Shown: positions 1 through 9,104, counted from the stretch's first letter. The stretch is DNA of 64,000 bases from Dolichospermum sp. DET69 (GCA_017355425.1 CP070233.1:1963501-2027500), one strand, 5' to 3'. The notes: generated by a model from the letters alone, not told the origin. A program made the numbers and translations.

Positions 1-30
1 CAGGACTTAATTATTCAAGGAGAAGTAACG

Positions 31-399
31 GTGGAAAATATTGAAACGAGAGGAGACACTATTCGCCAAAGTGGAAGCTTTGGTATTGGTGTTAATAAAG
101 GTACAGTTAATACAGAAAAATTAGCTGGAACTATTAATGAAGCTAACCAACAGAATTTAGCAGAAGCTGCAAAAGAAATCCAGAATTTGCTCAAGCAATT
201 GAAAGAAACTAATCCCACTGAAACTAGTACAGTAATTGCAGCTAAAGCTGCTGATGAGATCAGGAATAATTCAACTTTGAAAGCACGGGTAATTAGTGCG
301 CTCAAGTCTGGAGGTAAGGAAGCATTTAAAGAAGCGGTTGATAATCCACTAGTTAACGTTTTGGTAGCAATTATTGAGGGTTGGCAAGAAGCTGAGTAA
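31..399 (+). CDS. Small conserved-looking protein of unknown function (122 aa)
   Basis: I do not recognise a named family. The start is GTG, supported by an AAGGAG ribosome-binding site eight bases upstream. The N-terminus (SFGIGVNKGTVNT, about residues 16-28) looks like a short beta or repeat segment. It is followed by helical, Ala/Glu/Lys-rich sequence (about 35-70) and a C-terminal segment with a hydrophobic patch (NVLVAIIEGW). There is no signal peptide or membrane helix. Small proteins with this kind of N-terminal motif occur in cyanobacteria near signalling or conflict genes, but that is recollection and not shown here. The gene to its left lies outside the window, so its operon context is unknown. 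The opposite-strand frame over the same bases is a shadow. Confidence 0.6.
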   Translation: MENIETRGDTIRQSGSFGIGVNKGTVNTEKLAGTINEANQQNLAEAAKEIQNLLKQLKETNPTETSTVIAAKAADEIRNNSTLKARVISALKSGGKEAFKEAVDNPLVNVLVAIIEGWQEAE

Positions 400-692
400 A
401 CTGCGATGATGTAAATGGACTCAAGCCTGGATAAGTATAATTTTCTGCAAAAATTTGGCAAAATCTCATCCTGCCTCAGTTTCAAAACTTGCACATAAAA
501 AATATCCAAAAAATTCTTGTAGTGCGGGCATCTTGCCCACTAATCATCAAGGATGGGCAGGATATCCATCTTCAATGTACGGTTATAGCAACCGCCAATT
601 TTTTTTTAACTCTTATTCTATGCAACTTCATATTAATTTTTTATCATAATAATTTTGTTTAATTGAGATATGTAAAACCAAAATTGATTAGC
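400..692. other. Intergenic stretch with a GGGCA...TGCCC inverted motif
   Basis: No convincing gene. Around 524-570 there is an imperfect inverted repeat built on GGGCATCTTGCCC and GATGGGCAGGATATCC. Similar motifs recur near 18230 and 61168, so this is probably a small dispersed palindromic repeat. The rest is AT-rich sequence with a T run near 600. Confidence 0.4.
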
Positions 693-1235
693 TTATACCG
701 ACATCTTCTCAACCAAAACCTGATTCATAATTTGCTGTTTCAAGGAAGCCGCCGCAACTGAAGCAATCATTTCCCAATCTTTTTCTGTCAATATTACCCC
801 AAGCAGTTCGCGCAATACCTGATGATTAGAAATAAACTCCTCACCAAAAAGTTCATCCCTCTGCAACACAGCTTGAATATGTTCTTTAACAGTAGGTGTA
901 GGTATCCTGAATCTTTCCAGCAACTTCTCTCTGGCGGTAGCAGATGCTATAGAAGTGGCAGTTCCTAAATTCCAATCTTTGAGTAACAAACGCACTTCTC
1001 GATTCAACGAAATCCGCAAAGTTTTTAAACGATAAAACAATTCGGGATTAAGTAACAGTTGATCAAAACCAGAACCCCAATCTAAACCAGCACCAATATT
1101 ACCCCCTACTTCTTCCTCAGCTTGGATACTTTTTCTCAACCATTCTTCATTAAGTAATAAATCCATCGGGGTTGCTAAATACGCATTTACAAGAGTGCTA
1201 TCCTCAACACGAATTAGCTGAACTTGCAGTTGCAC
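693..1235 (-). CDS. Hypothetical protein, 180 aa, soluble
   Basis: An unrecognised soluble protein. It starts MQLQVQLIRVEDSTLVNAYLA and has no signal peptide or membrane helix. The middle (about residues 75-110) is basic and amphipathic, and the C-terminal half (about 110-180) is helical with repeated Leu/Glu/Lys, ending in a segment that could support oligomerisation. It is a single gene with no same-strand neighbour in operon distance: CP12 lies more than 400 bp upstream, beyond a mobile repeat. No catalytic motif is visible, so no function is offered. The open frame and start are convincing; product identity is open. Confidence 0.55.
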   Translation of the reverse strand: MQLQVQLIRVEDSTLVNAYLATPMDLLLNEEWLRKSIQAEEEVGGNIGAGLDWGSGFDQLLLNPELFYRLKTLRISLNREVRLLLKDWNLGTATSIASATAREKLLERFRIPTPTVKEHIQAVLQRDELFGEEFISNHQVLRELLGVILTEKDWEMIASVAAASLKQQIMNQVLVEKMSV

Positions 1236-1292
1236 TCGTTACTCCTTATTGGTGAAAATGACTGTGGTAACAAACTAAAATAGTATCATTAA

Positions 1293-1632
1293 TATAGGAC
1301 TCCAGTTTGATTGCTGATAGCGTTCACGTAGTGTGCCGAAGGCATAGCGTGGCGTTAGCCATATTTTCCTGCGTAGGAAGGCAAGAGGATTTGACCCGGA
1401 TTTCTCACAAGTCCTGGCTAAAACTGCTCAACCCCAACCCCCACTGGACTTTCGGCTGATTGTGTAAAATGACAGACTATTTTTTCTGCCCTTCTCTGGA
1501 ACGCTTATCTGGCAGGCTTATAAGCCATTTTTGAAAATCGTGGTGAGAAATCCGGGTTGAGAATATGAAGGTGTACCGAGTTTTGTATGGCTACGCCACG
1601 CAAGCTATCAAAAATCAAATAGGAGTCCTATA
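1293..1632. mobile_element. MITE-like element with TATAGGACTCC termini, containing a nested element
   Basis: The left end (TATAGGACTCC...TTTGATTGCTGATAGC) is matched in inverted orientation at the right end (GCTATCAAAAATCAAATAGG then AGTCCTATA). The same termini occur at 36480-36748, 38695 and 48722. There is no transposase ORF inside, so it would be a non-autonomous element. Nested within it, GACCCGGATTTCTCAC at 1393-1408 pairs with GTGAGAAATCCGGGTT at 1543-1558, which looks like a second element inserted into the first. Confidence 0.65.
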
Positions 1633-1689
1633 TTTAAATAAGAGAAGTTTATCTTATTTCTTTAAAATGAGAATTGCTGCCGATCTAAA

Positions 1690-1950
1690 TTAAAGATCGT
1701 AAATCAAACACTCCAAAGCGTCTGGATACATTTCACAGTAGTCTTCTAAGGCTGTTTTGCGGTGTTTTGCTTGTTTTTGATGGGCTTTTTCTGCTTGCAA
1801 TTCTTCGACAATATCCCATGCTACTGCACAATTGGCGGAATTATTGCCATTTTCTGTACAGGTTGTCCGCGCTTCTGTAATAGCTTCAAGAATTGCTTCT
1901 TCAATGGGTTTTTTACCATTGATAACTTCGTTTAGGGATACCATGATCAT
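1690..1950 (-). CDS. cp12: Calvin cycle protein CP12
   Basis: CP12 is a small, conditionally disordered protein that in the dark ties GAPDH and phosphoribulokinase into an inactive complex, switching off the Calvin cycle through thioredoxin-controlled disulfides. Both family hallmarks are present: an N-terminal cysteine pair (CTENGNNSANC) followed by the AWDIVEELQAE core motif, and the C-terminal pair in YCEMYPDALECLIYDL. The length (86 aa, or 84 from the third codon ATG) is normal for the family. It is monocistronic here, with an AT-rich upstream region of about 250 bp and a mobile repeat downstream. The C-terminal residues correspond to the part that binds the GAPDH active site in characterised CP12s (established knowledge). 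Confidence 0.95.
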   Translation of the reverse strand: MIMVSLNEVINGKKPIEEAILEAITEARTTCTENGNNSANCAVAWDIVEELQAEKAHQKQAKHRKTALEDYCEMYPDALECLIYDL

Positions 1951-2207
1951 GTTACCTCTGTTGAGGAAAATAAAGGTTAATTAGGAATTTTAAGGATTGC
2001 TAATGAAGAGAATTACTCATAGTTGGTAAACTCTTTTTCAGAGTAACAATTCAAATAATTATTTTTAGTTAATTTATATACTTTTTGATTCTATGATGAT
2101 ATAATCATGACTTAAACATTCCGTAATAGGGATTTATTAATGCTAAAGTAGTAGATAATCTAAATATTTTAGTTATAATTTAAACAGAGTATCTGTAACT
2201 TATAATT

Positions 2208-2485
2208 ATGCGTGAATTAGCACTTCAATCTCAATCTTTACGTGAAGCCTGGAAGGGTTACAAGAAGGTTTAACTCAAGTTGCACTCAATATGATACAAG
2301 AAGGTATTGATTTATCTCTAGTAGCTAAACTAACTAATCTACCACTTAAAAAGATTCAAAATTTGCAAGTTAGTAATGTAGATGATTTGGAAATTTTAGT
2401 AAAAGATTTTCTTGAGTTAAGTGAATCATCACTCAATAAAGTTTGGCTTGAACCAGAAGAAGACGAAGCTTGGAAGGATTTATAA
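2208..2485 (+). pseudogene. Frameshifted remnant of a small protein (transposase-tail or antitoxin-like)
   Basis: The ATG at 2208 opens a short frame (MRELALQSQSLREAWKGYKKV) that stops at once. Shifting frame near 2250 gives GLQEGLTQVALNMIQEG, which reads straight into the ORF from 2291 (GIDLSLVAKLTNLPLKKIQ) and ends LEPEEDEAWKDL. The first half resembles the C-terminal tail of Rpn/PD-(D/E)XK transposase-like proteins, and the final residues resemble tails of small cyanobacterial antitoxins (both from memory). I read it as one ancestral frame broken by a small indel. The 64-codon part from 2291 could still be translated. The 3' end overlaps the convergent GTPase gene by 6 bp. Confidence 0.5.
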
Positions 2486-3841
2486 ATTCCCAAAATTACC
2501 GCCTAATTCTTGCTGTAAGCGATACAAAATAGTATTTTTATCAACTTGTGACAAAATTTCTTGAATGACAGTATTAGCGCCCAATTGTCCCCAAGTACAG
2601 CCTTTTTCTAGATATAACTGGGCGGCTTTACCGACTGTATAAGCACCATAACCGGCAATTCCACCTTGGGCGATCGCACTTCCGAAAAAAGTAGTAATAT
2701 TAAAGGGATTATCACCACTAGCTATAGCTGCGGCACTTTTACCTAAACCTAATATAAAACTACTGCCAATTTCACTTAATAATAAACCACCAGAACTAAA
2801 TAAAATTGTTTTTAATAATTCACTGGCTTCATAGCTAGTCATGGGTAAACCATACAATTTAGCTAAAGCCCGAATTAAAGCTAAATCGGTAATTAAACCA
2901 CCTATTATATCTAAGAAAGCAATAGGATTTAAACCAATGGCTAGGGCTTTATATTGGCTAAACTTCCAAATTATATCTTCTGCTTCTTTTTCGCGGATAT
3001 GAACGGTTTTTTGGGCGATATTTTCTTCAGATTCTCTGGCTTGAATTAGTGCATTTAAAGCTAAAAGAGATCGTCCTTCTCGATTTAATATATTTAAGAT
3101 TGTTTGTTTTAATTCTTCTACTTGCGGTGGTGGTGTTTCCCATTCAGAAGTGATGCTTCCGTCTGGATATTCCACCCTAACTTCCATTGGTGCAGGTTCA
3201 GCCGCTATCATGACAATTTCATCAGGTAATAATGGCTGATTTTGGATATTTCCTGCCCCTAATTGTTGCAGATTTTTATAAATTGCATTTTTATCTGTTT
3301 CTGGATATAAATCAATTTTGTTAAATACTAAAATTAACGGTTTTTGTGCCTGACGTAATTCTAATAATCCCTGATATTCAGTTCTCGTAATATCCCCAGA
3401 AACCACAAACAAGATTAAATCAGCTTGACGCGCTACGTCTCGCGCCATTTGCGCCCGTGAATCTCCGGCAATTTCATCTAAACCGGGAGTATCAATTAAT
3501 TCGACTAATACTTTATCTCCTGGTTTCCAAGGTACAGAACGTGGCCATTGAGTGACACCATTTAGGGGTCCTGTTTGCAGAATTTTTTCCCCTAATAAAG
3601 AATTTAATACTGCTGATTTTCCCCGACTGACTAAACCAAAAGCTGCAATTCTAATGACATTCGCATCTAATTTATTCAGTGTGGCGTTTATTGCTTCTAT
3701 TTCCGGTTTTAGCAAACTTGCCAATTCTGGATTTGCTGCCATTTGTCCCGATTTACGGAGATATCCATACCAAGATAATGCTTGTCTAAGACTAGCACGG
3801 GCGCGGTTTAAATGAGTTTCTTGTAGGTTACGATTACTCAC
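2480..3841 (-). CDS. Era/dynamin-like GTPase with C-terminal membrane-associated domain
   Basis: GTP-binding protein with all G motifs: G1 GLVSRGKS (residues 69-76), G3 DTPG (117-120) and G4 NKID (174-177). This is the TrmE-Era-EngA-YihA superfamily pattern. After the G domain a helical linker leads into a hydrophobic Ala/Gly-rich C-terminal region (about 285-430) like the DUF697-type domain of YcjF-related proteins, suggesting membrane association. The precise role is unknown; relatives act in membrane or envelope homeostasis. It lies alone on its strand, with heptamer repeats immediately before its start codon. The 453-aa length fits the family. Confidence 0.8.
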   Translation of the reverse strand: MSNRNLQETHLNRARASLRQALSWYGYLRKSGQMAANPELASLLKPEIEAINATLNKLDANVIRIAAFGLVSRGKSAVLNSLLGEKILQTGPLNGVTQWPRSVPWKPGDKVLVELIDTPGLDEIAGDSRAQMARDVARQADLILFVVSGDITRTEYQGLLELRQAQKPLILVFNKIDLYPETDKNAIYKNLQQLGAGNIQNQPLLPDEIVMIAAEPAPMEVRVEYPDGSITSEWETPPPQVEELKQTILNILNREGRSLLALNALIQARESEENIAQKTVHIREKEAEDIIWKFSQYKALAIGLNPIAFLDIIGGLITDLALIRALAKLYGLPMTSYEASELLKTILFSSGGLLLSEIGSSFILGLGKSAAAIASGDNPFNITTFFGSAIAQGGIAGYGAYTVGKAAQLYLEKGCTWGQLGANTVIQEILSQVDKNTILYRLQQELGGNFGNL

Positions 3842-3905
3842 AGGGAATAGGGAATAGGGAACAGGGAATAGGGAACAGGGAATAGGGAACAGGGAATAGG
3901 GAACA
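3842..3905. repeat. Heptanucleotide tandem repeat (GGGAATA/GGGAACA)
   Basis: A run of 7-bp units alternating GGGAATA and GGGAACA begins directly against the start codon of the minus-strand GTPase gene. This is the STRR class of repeat known in heterocystous cyanobacteria. It occupies the place of the gene's leader, so it may be part of its 5' UTR. Confidence 0.85.
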
Positions 3906-3936
3906 GAAAAATGTTCTTTATTCTTAAATATTGTAC

Positions 3937-3957
3937 GGGTTTAGCAATGCTAAACCC
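3937..3957. repeat. Palindromic GGGTTTAGCAATGCTAAACCC element
   Basis: A near-perfect inverted repeat around GGGTTTAG and CTAAACCC. A close copy lies at 49599-49621, between two convergent genes, so this is a dispersed palindromic repeat that may also act as a transcription terminator. Confidence 0.55.
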
Positions 3958-4061
3958 CTACTGATTGATTTTCTAATTCTATCTTTTAAAGTCCTAAATA
4001 TGCTGATAATTTTGAAATGTTGGGTTTCCTCGATTCAACCCAACCTACATGAGGATTAAAA

Positions 4062-4322
4062 TTAAGCCGCTGTTAATGATTTGCCGATAATTTGCGGTTC
4101 GGGTATTGGTTGTCCGGCTTCTAAATAAGATGAAATCAGCATTTCTAAGACTTCTTGGGCATTTTTTAAAGCCTCTTCATAAGTGTCTCCATGAGTATGA
4201 CAAAACTCTCCCCATTCAGGAAGACTTACCACAAAGCATTTATCTTCTTCTGACCATTGAATAATGATTGTGTAATGATTATTCATTAATAAATTTTTCA
4301 GTTCTCTAATTTTTTTGGGCAT
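4062..4322 (-). CDS. HicB-family (UPF0150) antitoxin-like protein, no HicA partner
   Basis: The sequence MNNHYTIIIQWSEEDKCFVVSLPEWGEFCHTHGDT... followed by YEEALKNAQEVLEML is the compact beta-alpha fold of HicB antitoxins (UPF0150). In HicAB systems this domain neutralises the mRNA interferase HicA. No HicA-like ORF (small, basic, double-stranded-RNA-binding) lies on either side: upstream is livG, 13 bp away, and downstream is non-coding. It is therefore an orphan, perhaps a retained regulator. The start could be the listed ATG (86 aa) or the internal ATG before NNHYTI (74 aa); the family usually starts at the latter position. Confidence 0.75.
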   Translation of the reverse strand: MPKKIRELKNLLMNNHYTIIIQWSEEDKCFVVSLPEWGEFCHTHGDTYEEALKNAQEVLEMLISSYLEAGQPIPEPQIIGKSLTAA

Positions 4323-4335
4323 ATCTAATATAATA

Positions 4336-5121
4336 TCATTGTCCTAAATATGCTTCTAAAACTTTGGTATTATTTTGGATTTCTGTAGGACTACCAACAG
4401 CTAAATTTTGTCCTTCGGCTAATACCCAAACTCGATCACATAAGGACATAATTACGTCCATGTTATGTTCAATAATCAAAAATGTCATGCCGTCGTGACG
4501 ATTCCAATCTAGAATGCGATCGCTAATCTCATCAATTAATCTAGGATTTACCCCTGCGGCTGGTTCATCTAGTAATATTAACTTAGGATTGGTCATTAAT
4601 GCTCGACCAATTTCTAAAAGTTTCCGCTGTCCCCCAGATAAACCTCCAGCATAATCAGCGGCTTTTTTTTCCAAGCCTACAGATTCTAACAAAAACATTG
4701 CCCGTTCTTTTAATTGCTTTTCTTCCTTAGCTACAATGTGGGGTTGAAATTGCACTTGCCAAAAATTCTCACCGGTTTGTTTTTGCGCCCCTAGCAGCAT
4801 ATTTTCTAATACTGATAACTTCGATAAAGCCCGGGCTACTTGAAAAGTTCTCACTAATCCTTGTTGGGCAATCTGGTATGGTTGTAACTGATGAATAGGT
4901 TCACCATCAAAAATGACTCTACCCTTATCTGGATGGATAAAATTGGAGAGTAAATTAAATAAAGTGGTTTTACCAGCACCGTTGGGACCAATCAAGCCAG
5001 TAATACTCCCTTTGACAACTTCAATATTAGCTTCTTGAACTGCTTTAATCCCACCAAAACTTTTACAAAGTCCAGTAGCAGCTAATAGGGGTAATTGAGG
5101 TGACTCGATATTATTTACCAT
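4336..5121 (-). CDS. livG: Branched-chain/neutral amino-acid ABC transporter, ATP-binding protein (LivG type)
   Basis: ATPase of a HAAT-family importer for hydrophobic or neutral amino acids, comparable to NatA of the Anabaena N-I system. Visible motifs: Walker A GPNGAGKT (about residues 43-50), signature LSGGQRKLLEIGRAL, Walker B LILLDEPAAGVNP and the H-loop LIIEHNMDVIM. The length (261 aa) is normal for LivG. It sits 3' of livM on the same strand, separated by a nuclease-fold gene, so an operon livM - unknown - livG - hicB-like is likely. A matching substrate-binding lipoprotein gene lies far away at 54321-55634. LivH and LivF partners are not in the window. Confidence 0.9.
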   Translation of the reverse strand: MVNNIESPQLPLLAATGLCKSFGGIKAVQEANIEVVKGSITGLIGPNGAGKTTLFNLLSNFIHPDKGRVIFDGEPIHQLQPYQIAQQGLVRTFQVARALSKLSVLENMLLGAQKQTGENFWQVQFQPHIVAKEEKQLKERAMFLLESVGLEKKAADYAGGLSGGQRKLLEIGRALMTNPKLILLDEPAAGVNPRLIDEISDRILDWNRHDGMTFLIIEHNMDVIMSLCDRVWVLAEGQNLAVGSPTEIQNNTKVLEAYLGQ

Positions 5122-5145
5122 AATGATTTTATGCTCAACTTATTT

Positions 5146-5742
5146 TTAATGAACTGATTTAGATAAGATACCCAATATTTTTTTGATATCTTTAATATAA
5201 TATTCACTGAAGTCAATGTAAACTACTTGATCTTCTAGTTTTAAAAATTTCCACATATTGCCTGTGGTGACAATACCATAAATTGTATCTATATAATTAC
5301 CCTCTTTTTGATTAAATAATTGGGCAGCTATCATTTCTGCTACACATTGACCTAATCCAACTTTAATATTTTCATTCTTGGCTTCAACGATGGTGATAAT
5401 AGGAGAAGTAATAAATAGTTGTTCTGGTGATTTACTAATGATAAAGTCGCAAACTCCATTTAAACCTTGTGCTGGTTCAACATTAAAATCTACACCTGAA
5501 AATAAACTAATTTCCTCACTAAAAAGATTCTTGATTTCAATTAGAACTGGGGCAATTATCATTTCTGAACGAGCTTTTTCAGTGTTAATTGCTAATGCTA
5601 AAGCTACATTAGTTTTTAGCACAGCATCTAAAATTGTACTTGATTCTCTTTCAGGTGTATCAGCAAATAAATCTACTTTTTCATTAATAGTTAAACTAAA
5701 TTTCTTAACTACTTCCTGTAATTTAAAATCACTATAAGCCAT
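5146..5742 (-). CDS. Unknown protein with possible PD-(D/E)XK nuclease-like fold
   Basis: About 198 aa from the ATG at 5742, which has a good Shine-Dalgarno sequence (AAGAGGT) upstream; the longer frame to 5784 is less likely. The segment GVCDFIISK...[25 protein letters not shown] has the D...(E/V)xAK-helix layout of restriction-endonuclease-like folds (D at GVCD, E-A-K, then Q in the following helix). No helicase, methylase or transposase lies beside it. It is inserted between livM and livG on the same strand, with 42 bp to livM and about 24 bp to livG. The nuclease-fold assignment is inference from motif spacing; the biological role is unknown. Confidence 0.6.
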   Translation of the reverse strand: MAYSDFKLQEVVKKFSLTINEKVDLFADTPERESSTILDAVLKTNVALALAINTEKARSEMIIAPVLIEIKNLFSEEISLFSGVDFNVEPAQGLNGVCDFIISKSPEQLFITSPIITIVEAKNENIKVGLGQCVAEMIAAQLFNQKEGNYIDTIYGIVTTGNMWKFLKLEDQVVYIDFSEYYIKDIKKILGILSKSVH

Positions 5743-5784
5743 TAAATTTACCTCTTGAAAATTGCTATTCTTCCTAATTACCAA

Positions 5785-6918
5785 CTATTTACCAAGAGTC
5801 AGTTCTTCCTTTTTGCCTAAAATACCTTGAGGCCGCCAAATCATCAATAGCATTAAAAGTAAACCAATAAACATGATCCTAAAAGCACCAATCCGTTCTA
5901 CATCTAGGGGAACAATTTTGGGTAAAAATTCTCTGGTTAGGGCATCATAAGTAAAGAAAATGACTGCACCTAAAATAGTTCCTAGATTATTGCCAGAACC
6001 GCCTAGAATTACCATGATCCAAGCATCAAATGTGAGTTGAGGTTGAAAATTATCAGGGTAAATTGCTCCTAGTTGCCAAGCAAAAAATGCCCCAGCAATT
6101 CCAGCAATTGCACCACCTAACATTAATGATTGTAGTTTATAAGAAAATACGTTTTTGCCTAATGCTTTGGGAACTTCTTCATCTTCCCGGATAGATTTTA
6201 GCACTCTTCCCCAAGGAGAATGGACTAAAATTTCTAACCGCCAAAAAACAAAAGCCAAAATTAACAATACCAACAACATTAAACCTGCTTTGGGATTATA
6301 ATTATATAGTCCGATTACACCGGAAACATAAATTGCCACAGTCAATAATCCTAAACAAAATCCTACTATCAACCGAGAAATAAATTCTTGTTGAATACTA
6401 TTATTTCTCACTATATTATTACTTGCAGAAATTTGAGCAGTCCGCAGCCAACGCCAAAGAGAAAATAATGTTATTCCTGTTAATAGAGTCAGGACAGCAA
6501 TCATTACTATCCGCAAGAATAAATTCGGGGTTGTTGATAAAGGGACAACATAACTTTGCACGCCAAAAGAGCCAGATATCCAAGCATTACCCACAGGTAA
6601 ATCCTGGTTATTCACTATTAATCGAATCAATTCACCCGTGCCAATAGTGACAATTGAAAGATAATCTTCGCGTAAACGCAGAGTGGCAAAACCAATAACT
6701 AAACCCAGCAAAGCGGCGACAATTGCCCCAATTCCGGCCGATAGCAGCAAGGGTACGCCCTTTAAACTTAACAAAACCGTTGTATACGCACCCAAGGTCA
6801 TAAAAGCAATATGACCAAAGTTAATTAAACCTGTAAAACCCCATTGTAAATTAAGTCCTAACCCAAACAGGGCAAATGTTGCGGTAGAAATAGCCAGAAA
6901 AATCAGATATTCAATCAT
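5785..6918 (-). CDS. livM: Branched-chain/neutral amino-acid ABC transporter permease (LivM type)
   Basis: Integral-membrane permease of a HAAT-family importer (compare NatC of Anabaena). There are about nine to ten hydrophobic helices, the N-terminal GLNLQWGFTGLINFGHIAFM motif typical of LivM/LivH proteins, and the cytoplasmic coupling loop SPWGRVLKSIREDEEVPKALG that contacts the ATPase. The length is 377 aa. It heads the minus-strand cluster with livG. In the middle (about residues 160-185) there is a hydrophilic insertion (SNNIVRNNSIQQEF) common in cyanobacterial versions. Confidence 0.9.
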   Translation of the reverse strand: MIEYLIFLAISTATFALFGLGLNLQWGFTGLINFGHIAFMTLGAYTTVLLSLKGVPLLLSAGIGAIVAALLGLVIGFATLRLREDYLSIVTIGTGELIRLIVNNQDLPVGNAWISGSFGVQSYVVPLSTTPNLFLRIVMIAVLTLLTGITLFSLWRWLRTAQISASNNIVRNNSIQQEFISRLIVGFCLGLLTVAIYVSGVIGLYNYNPKAGLMLLVLLILAFVFWRLEILVHSPWGRVLKSIREDEEVPKALGKNVFSYKLQSLMLGGAIAGIAGAFFAWQLGAIYPDNFQPQLTFDAWIMVILGGSGNNLGTILGAVIFFTYDALTREFLPKIVPLDVERIGAFRIMFIGLLLMLLMIWRPQGILGKKEELTLGK

Positions 6919-7435
6919 AAGTTTGTCAGTGGTCAGTGGTCAGTGGTCAGTTGTTAGTGGTAATTATTTCTTTAATTTGCTTTGCTGGCTCTTGGTGAAA
7001 TAATAAATTGTAGTCTACCTTGAGGATAATTCACTAAAAGTTTAGAACCTGCTGCTTATGAGCGGGTAGTCAAATTCCTGCGTGTTGTACCGATGCCCGA
7101 TGTTTAATTCAAAGATTAATTCAGAGGGAACAGGGAACGGGCAACAGGGAACAGGAAAAACTCATGTTTAAAAACATGAGATTGAAATAATGACACTGTT
7201 TTTTTTCGGGCTACGCATCTTAAAAAACATCTTTTTTTTAACTGAGCTTTAAACTGGTGCAACTTTTGTTTCTTACCTGTTCCCTGTTCCCTGTTCCCTG
7301 TTCCCTGTTCCCTTCTTTTGTAAATTTTTATCAAGCGGTTTCCTGTCAGATGATTAAAAACTGTATAAGACAAAGCAGGGATCGCCAAAACCATACATTA
7401 AACTGGAGTTTGAATATATTTGAGATTTCCCTCTT
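6919..7435. other. Intergenic region with short tandem repeats, divergent promoters of livM and pgi
   Basis: No supportable gene. It holds GTCAGTG heptamers (6928-6955), a mixed GGGAACA-type run (7128-7155) and its complement GTTCCCT (about 7277-7313). These two runs lie in inverted orientation around a 120-bp spacer. Small ORFs here are translations of the repeats. The remaining AT-rich DNA must contain the promoters of the divergent livM and pgi genes. Confidence 0.6.
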
Positions 7436-9022
7436 ATGGATGCTCAGGCACTTTGGCAACGATACCAAGATTGGTTATATTTACACGAGGGATTAGGACT
7501 GTATTTAGATATCAGTCGAATGCGGTTTGATGATGCTTTTGTGGCATCGCTGCAACCGAAGTTTGACAAAGCGTTTGCGGATATGGCAAAATTAGAACAG
7601 GGTGCGATCGCCAATCCCGACGAAAACCGCATGGTAGGTCATTACTGGTTACGAAATCCAGATTTGGCACCCACTCCCGAACTAACCCAAGAAATAGTTC
7701 AAACTTTAGAACAAATCGAAGCTTTTGCTGACCAGATCCACACTGGTGCAGTGCATCCCCCCAAAGAGCGCAGCTTCACAGATATCATCTCTATCGGTAT
7801 TGGTGGTTCAGCCCTAGGTCCCCAATTCGTCGCTGAAGCCCTTTCCCCCGATTTACCACCCCTAAATATTCACTTTATTGACAATTCCGATCCCACAGGA
7901 ATTGATCGAGTTCTCTCCCAAATTGGCAATAAACTAGCTACTACTTTGGTATTAGTGATTTCCAAATCTGGAGGCACTCCCGAACCTCGCAACGGCATGA
8001 TTGAGGTCAAACAGGCTTATGCAGCCCAAAATTTAGACTTTTCTAAATATGCAGTTGCGATTACTGGACAAGATAGCAACTTGGATAAAGTCGCAAAATC
8101 TGAAAATTGGTTAGCCCGGTTTTTCATGTATGACTGGGTAGGTGGACGTACCTCCGAAATGTCCGCTGTAGGGCTAGTTCCTGCGGCTTTACAAGGCATT
8201 GATATCCGTGCCATGCTGGATGGTGCAAAAGAAATGGATGATGCCACCCGCGTTCCTAATCTCAAACATAACCCAGCCGCTTTATTAGCCCTTGCTTGGT
8301 ATTTCTCTGGCAATGGCAAAGGTGAGAAAGATATGGTTGTCTTACCTTATAAAGATAGTTTGTTGTTATTTAGCCGTTATTTACAACAACTGGTCATGGA
8401 ATCCTTGGGTAAAGAACAGGATTTAGACGGGAAAACTGTATATCAAGGGATTGCAGTCTATGGTAACAAAGGTTCAACCGACCAACACGCCTATGTACAA
8501 CAGTTGCGGGAAGGTGTTCCCAATTTCTTTGCAACCTTGATTGAAGTTTTAGAAGATCGTCAAGGAAAATCTACAGAAGTTGATCCTGGAGTGACTGCTG
8601 GTGATTATCTCTCTGGTTTCTTGTTAGGAACTCGTCAAGCATTGTATGAGAATAACCGCGATTCCATTACAGTTAGCATTCCTCAAGTTAATGCTCGCAC
8701 AGTGGGCGCGTTAATTGCATTGTATGAACGGGCTGTAGGTTTATATGCCAGTTTGGTAAATGTCAATGCTTATCATCAACCTGGCGTAGAAGCTGGTAAA
8801 AAAGCCGCTGCTGTGATTCTGGATTTACAAAAACGAGTTTTAGAAGTGTTACAAACTCAGAAAAAACCACTTTCTATAACTGAACTTGCAGATATTGCCG
8901 GCGTTGCTGAAGAGGTTGAAGCAATTTACAAAATTCTCCGTCATTTACATAGTAATAATCGGGGTGTGGTGTTAACTGGTGATTTAGCTAAACCAGGAAG
9001 TTTAACTGTTTCTCTCGGTTAA
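7436..9022 (+). CDS. pgi: Glucose-6-phosphate isomerase
   Basis: Interconverts glucose-6-phosphate and fructose-6-phosphate in the cytoplasm, linking glycolysis, gluconeogenesis and the oxidative pentose phosphate pathway (important in heterocysts and at night). Family signatures are clear: the sugar-isomerase segment [17 protein letters not shown], the phosphate-binding [15 protein letters not shown], the catalytic-region [12 protein letters not shown], and the C-terminal [11 protein letters not shown] with its lysine. The 528-aa length matches cyanobacterial enzymes, which carry a C-terminal extension. The ATG at 7436 gives the usual N-terminus ([14 protein letters not shown]). A strong hairpin follows at 9032. 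Confidence 0.97.
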   Translation: MDAQALWQRYQDWLYLHEGLGLYLDISRMRFDDAFVASLQPKFDKAFADMAKLEQGAIANPDENRMVGHYWLRNPDLAPTPELTQEIVQTLEQIEAFADQIHTGAVHPPKERSFTDIISIGIGGSALGPQFVAEALSPDLPPLNIHFIDNSDPTGIDRVLSQIGNKLATTLVLVISKSGGTPEPRNGMIEVKQAYAAQNLDFSKYAVAITGQDSNLDKVAKSENWLARFFMYDWVGGRTSEMSAVGLVPAALQGIDIRAMLDGAKEMDDATRVPNLKHNPAALLALAWYFSGNGKGEKDMVVLPYKDSLLLFSRYLQQLVMESLGKEQDLDGKTVYQGIAVYGNKGSTDQHAYVQQLREGVPNFFATLIEVLEDRQGKSTEVDPGVTAGDYLSGFLLGTRQALYENNRDSITVSIPQVNARTVGALIALYERAVGLYASLVNVNAYHQPGVEAGKKAAAVILDLQKRVLEVLQTQKKPLSITELADIAGVAEEVEAIYKILRHLHSNNRGVVLTGDLAKPGSLTVSLG

Positions 9023-9031
9023 ATACAATTA

Positions 9032-9062
9032 GATCCCCGACTTCTTCAAGAAGTCGGGGATC
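9032..9062. terminator. Perfect GATCCCCGACTTC...GAAGTCGGGGATC hairpin
   Basis: A 31-bp perfect palindrome ten bases after the pgi stop. It is almost identical to the hairpin at 10326-10354 downstream of ftsH. Its position suits a terminator for pgi and for the convergent toxin-antitoxin operon; a T run is weak, so the termination role is inferred. Confidence 0.65.
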
Positions 9063-9104
9063 TTGTTCTCTACATAATTGCTACAAACTGAGATTTATCA
9101 GGTA

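Noticed and set aside
7116-7394. 92-aa minus-strand ORF between livM and pgi
   Set aside because: It covers two inverted heptamer tracts; the protein is repeat-derived (EQGTGNREQGTG).
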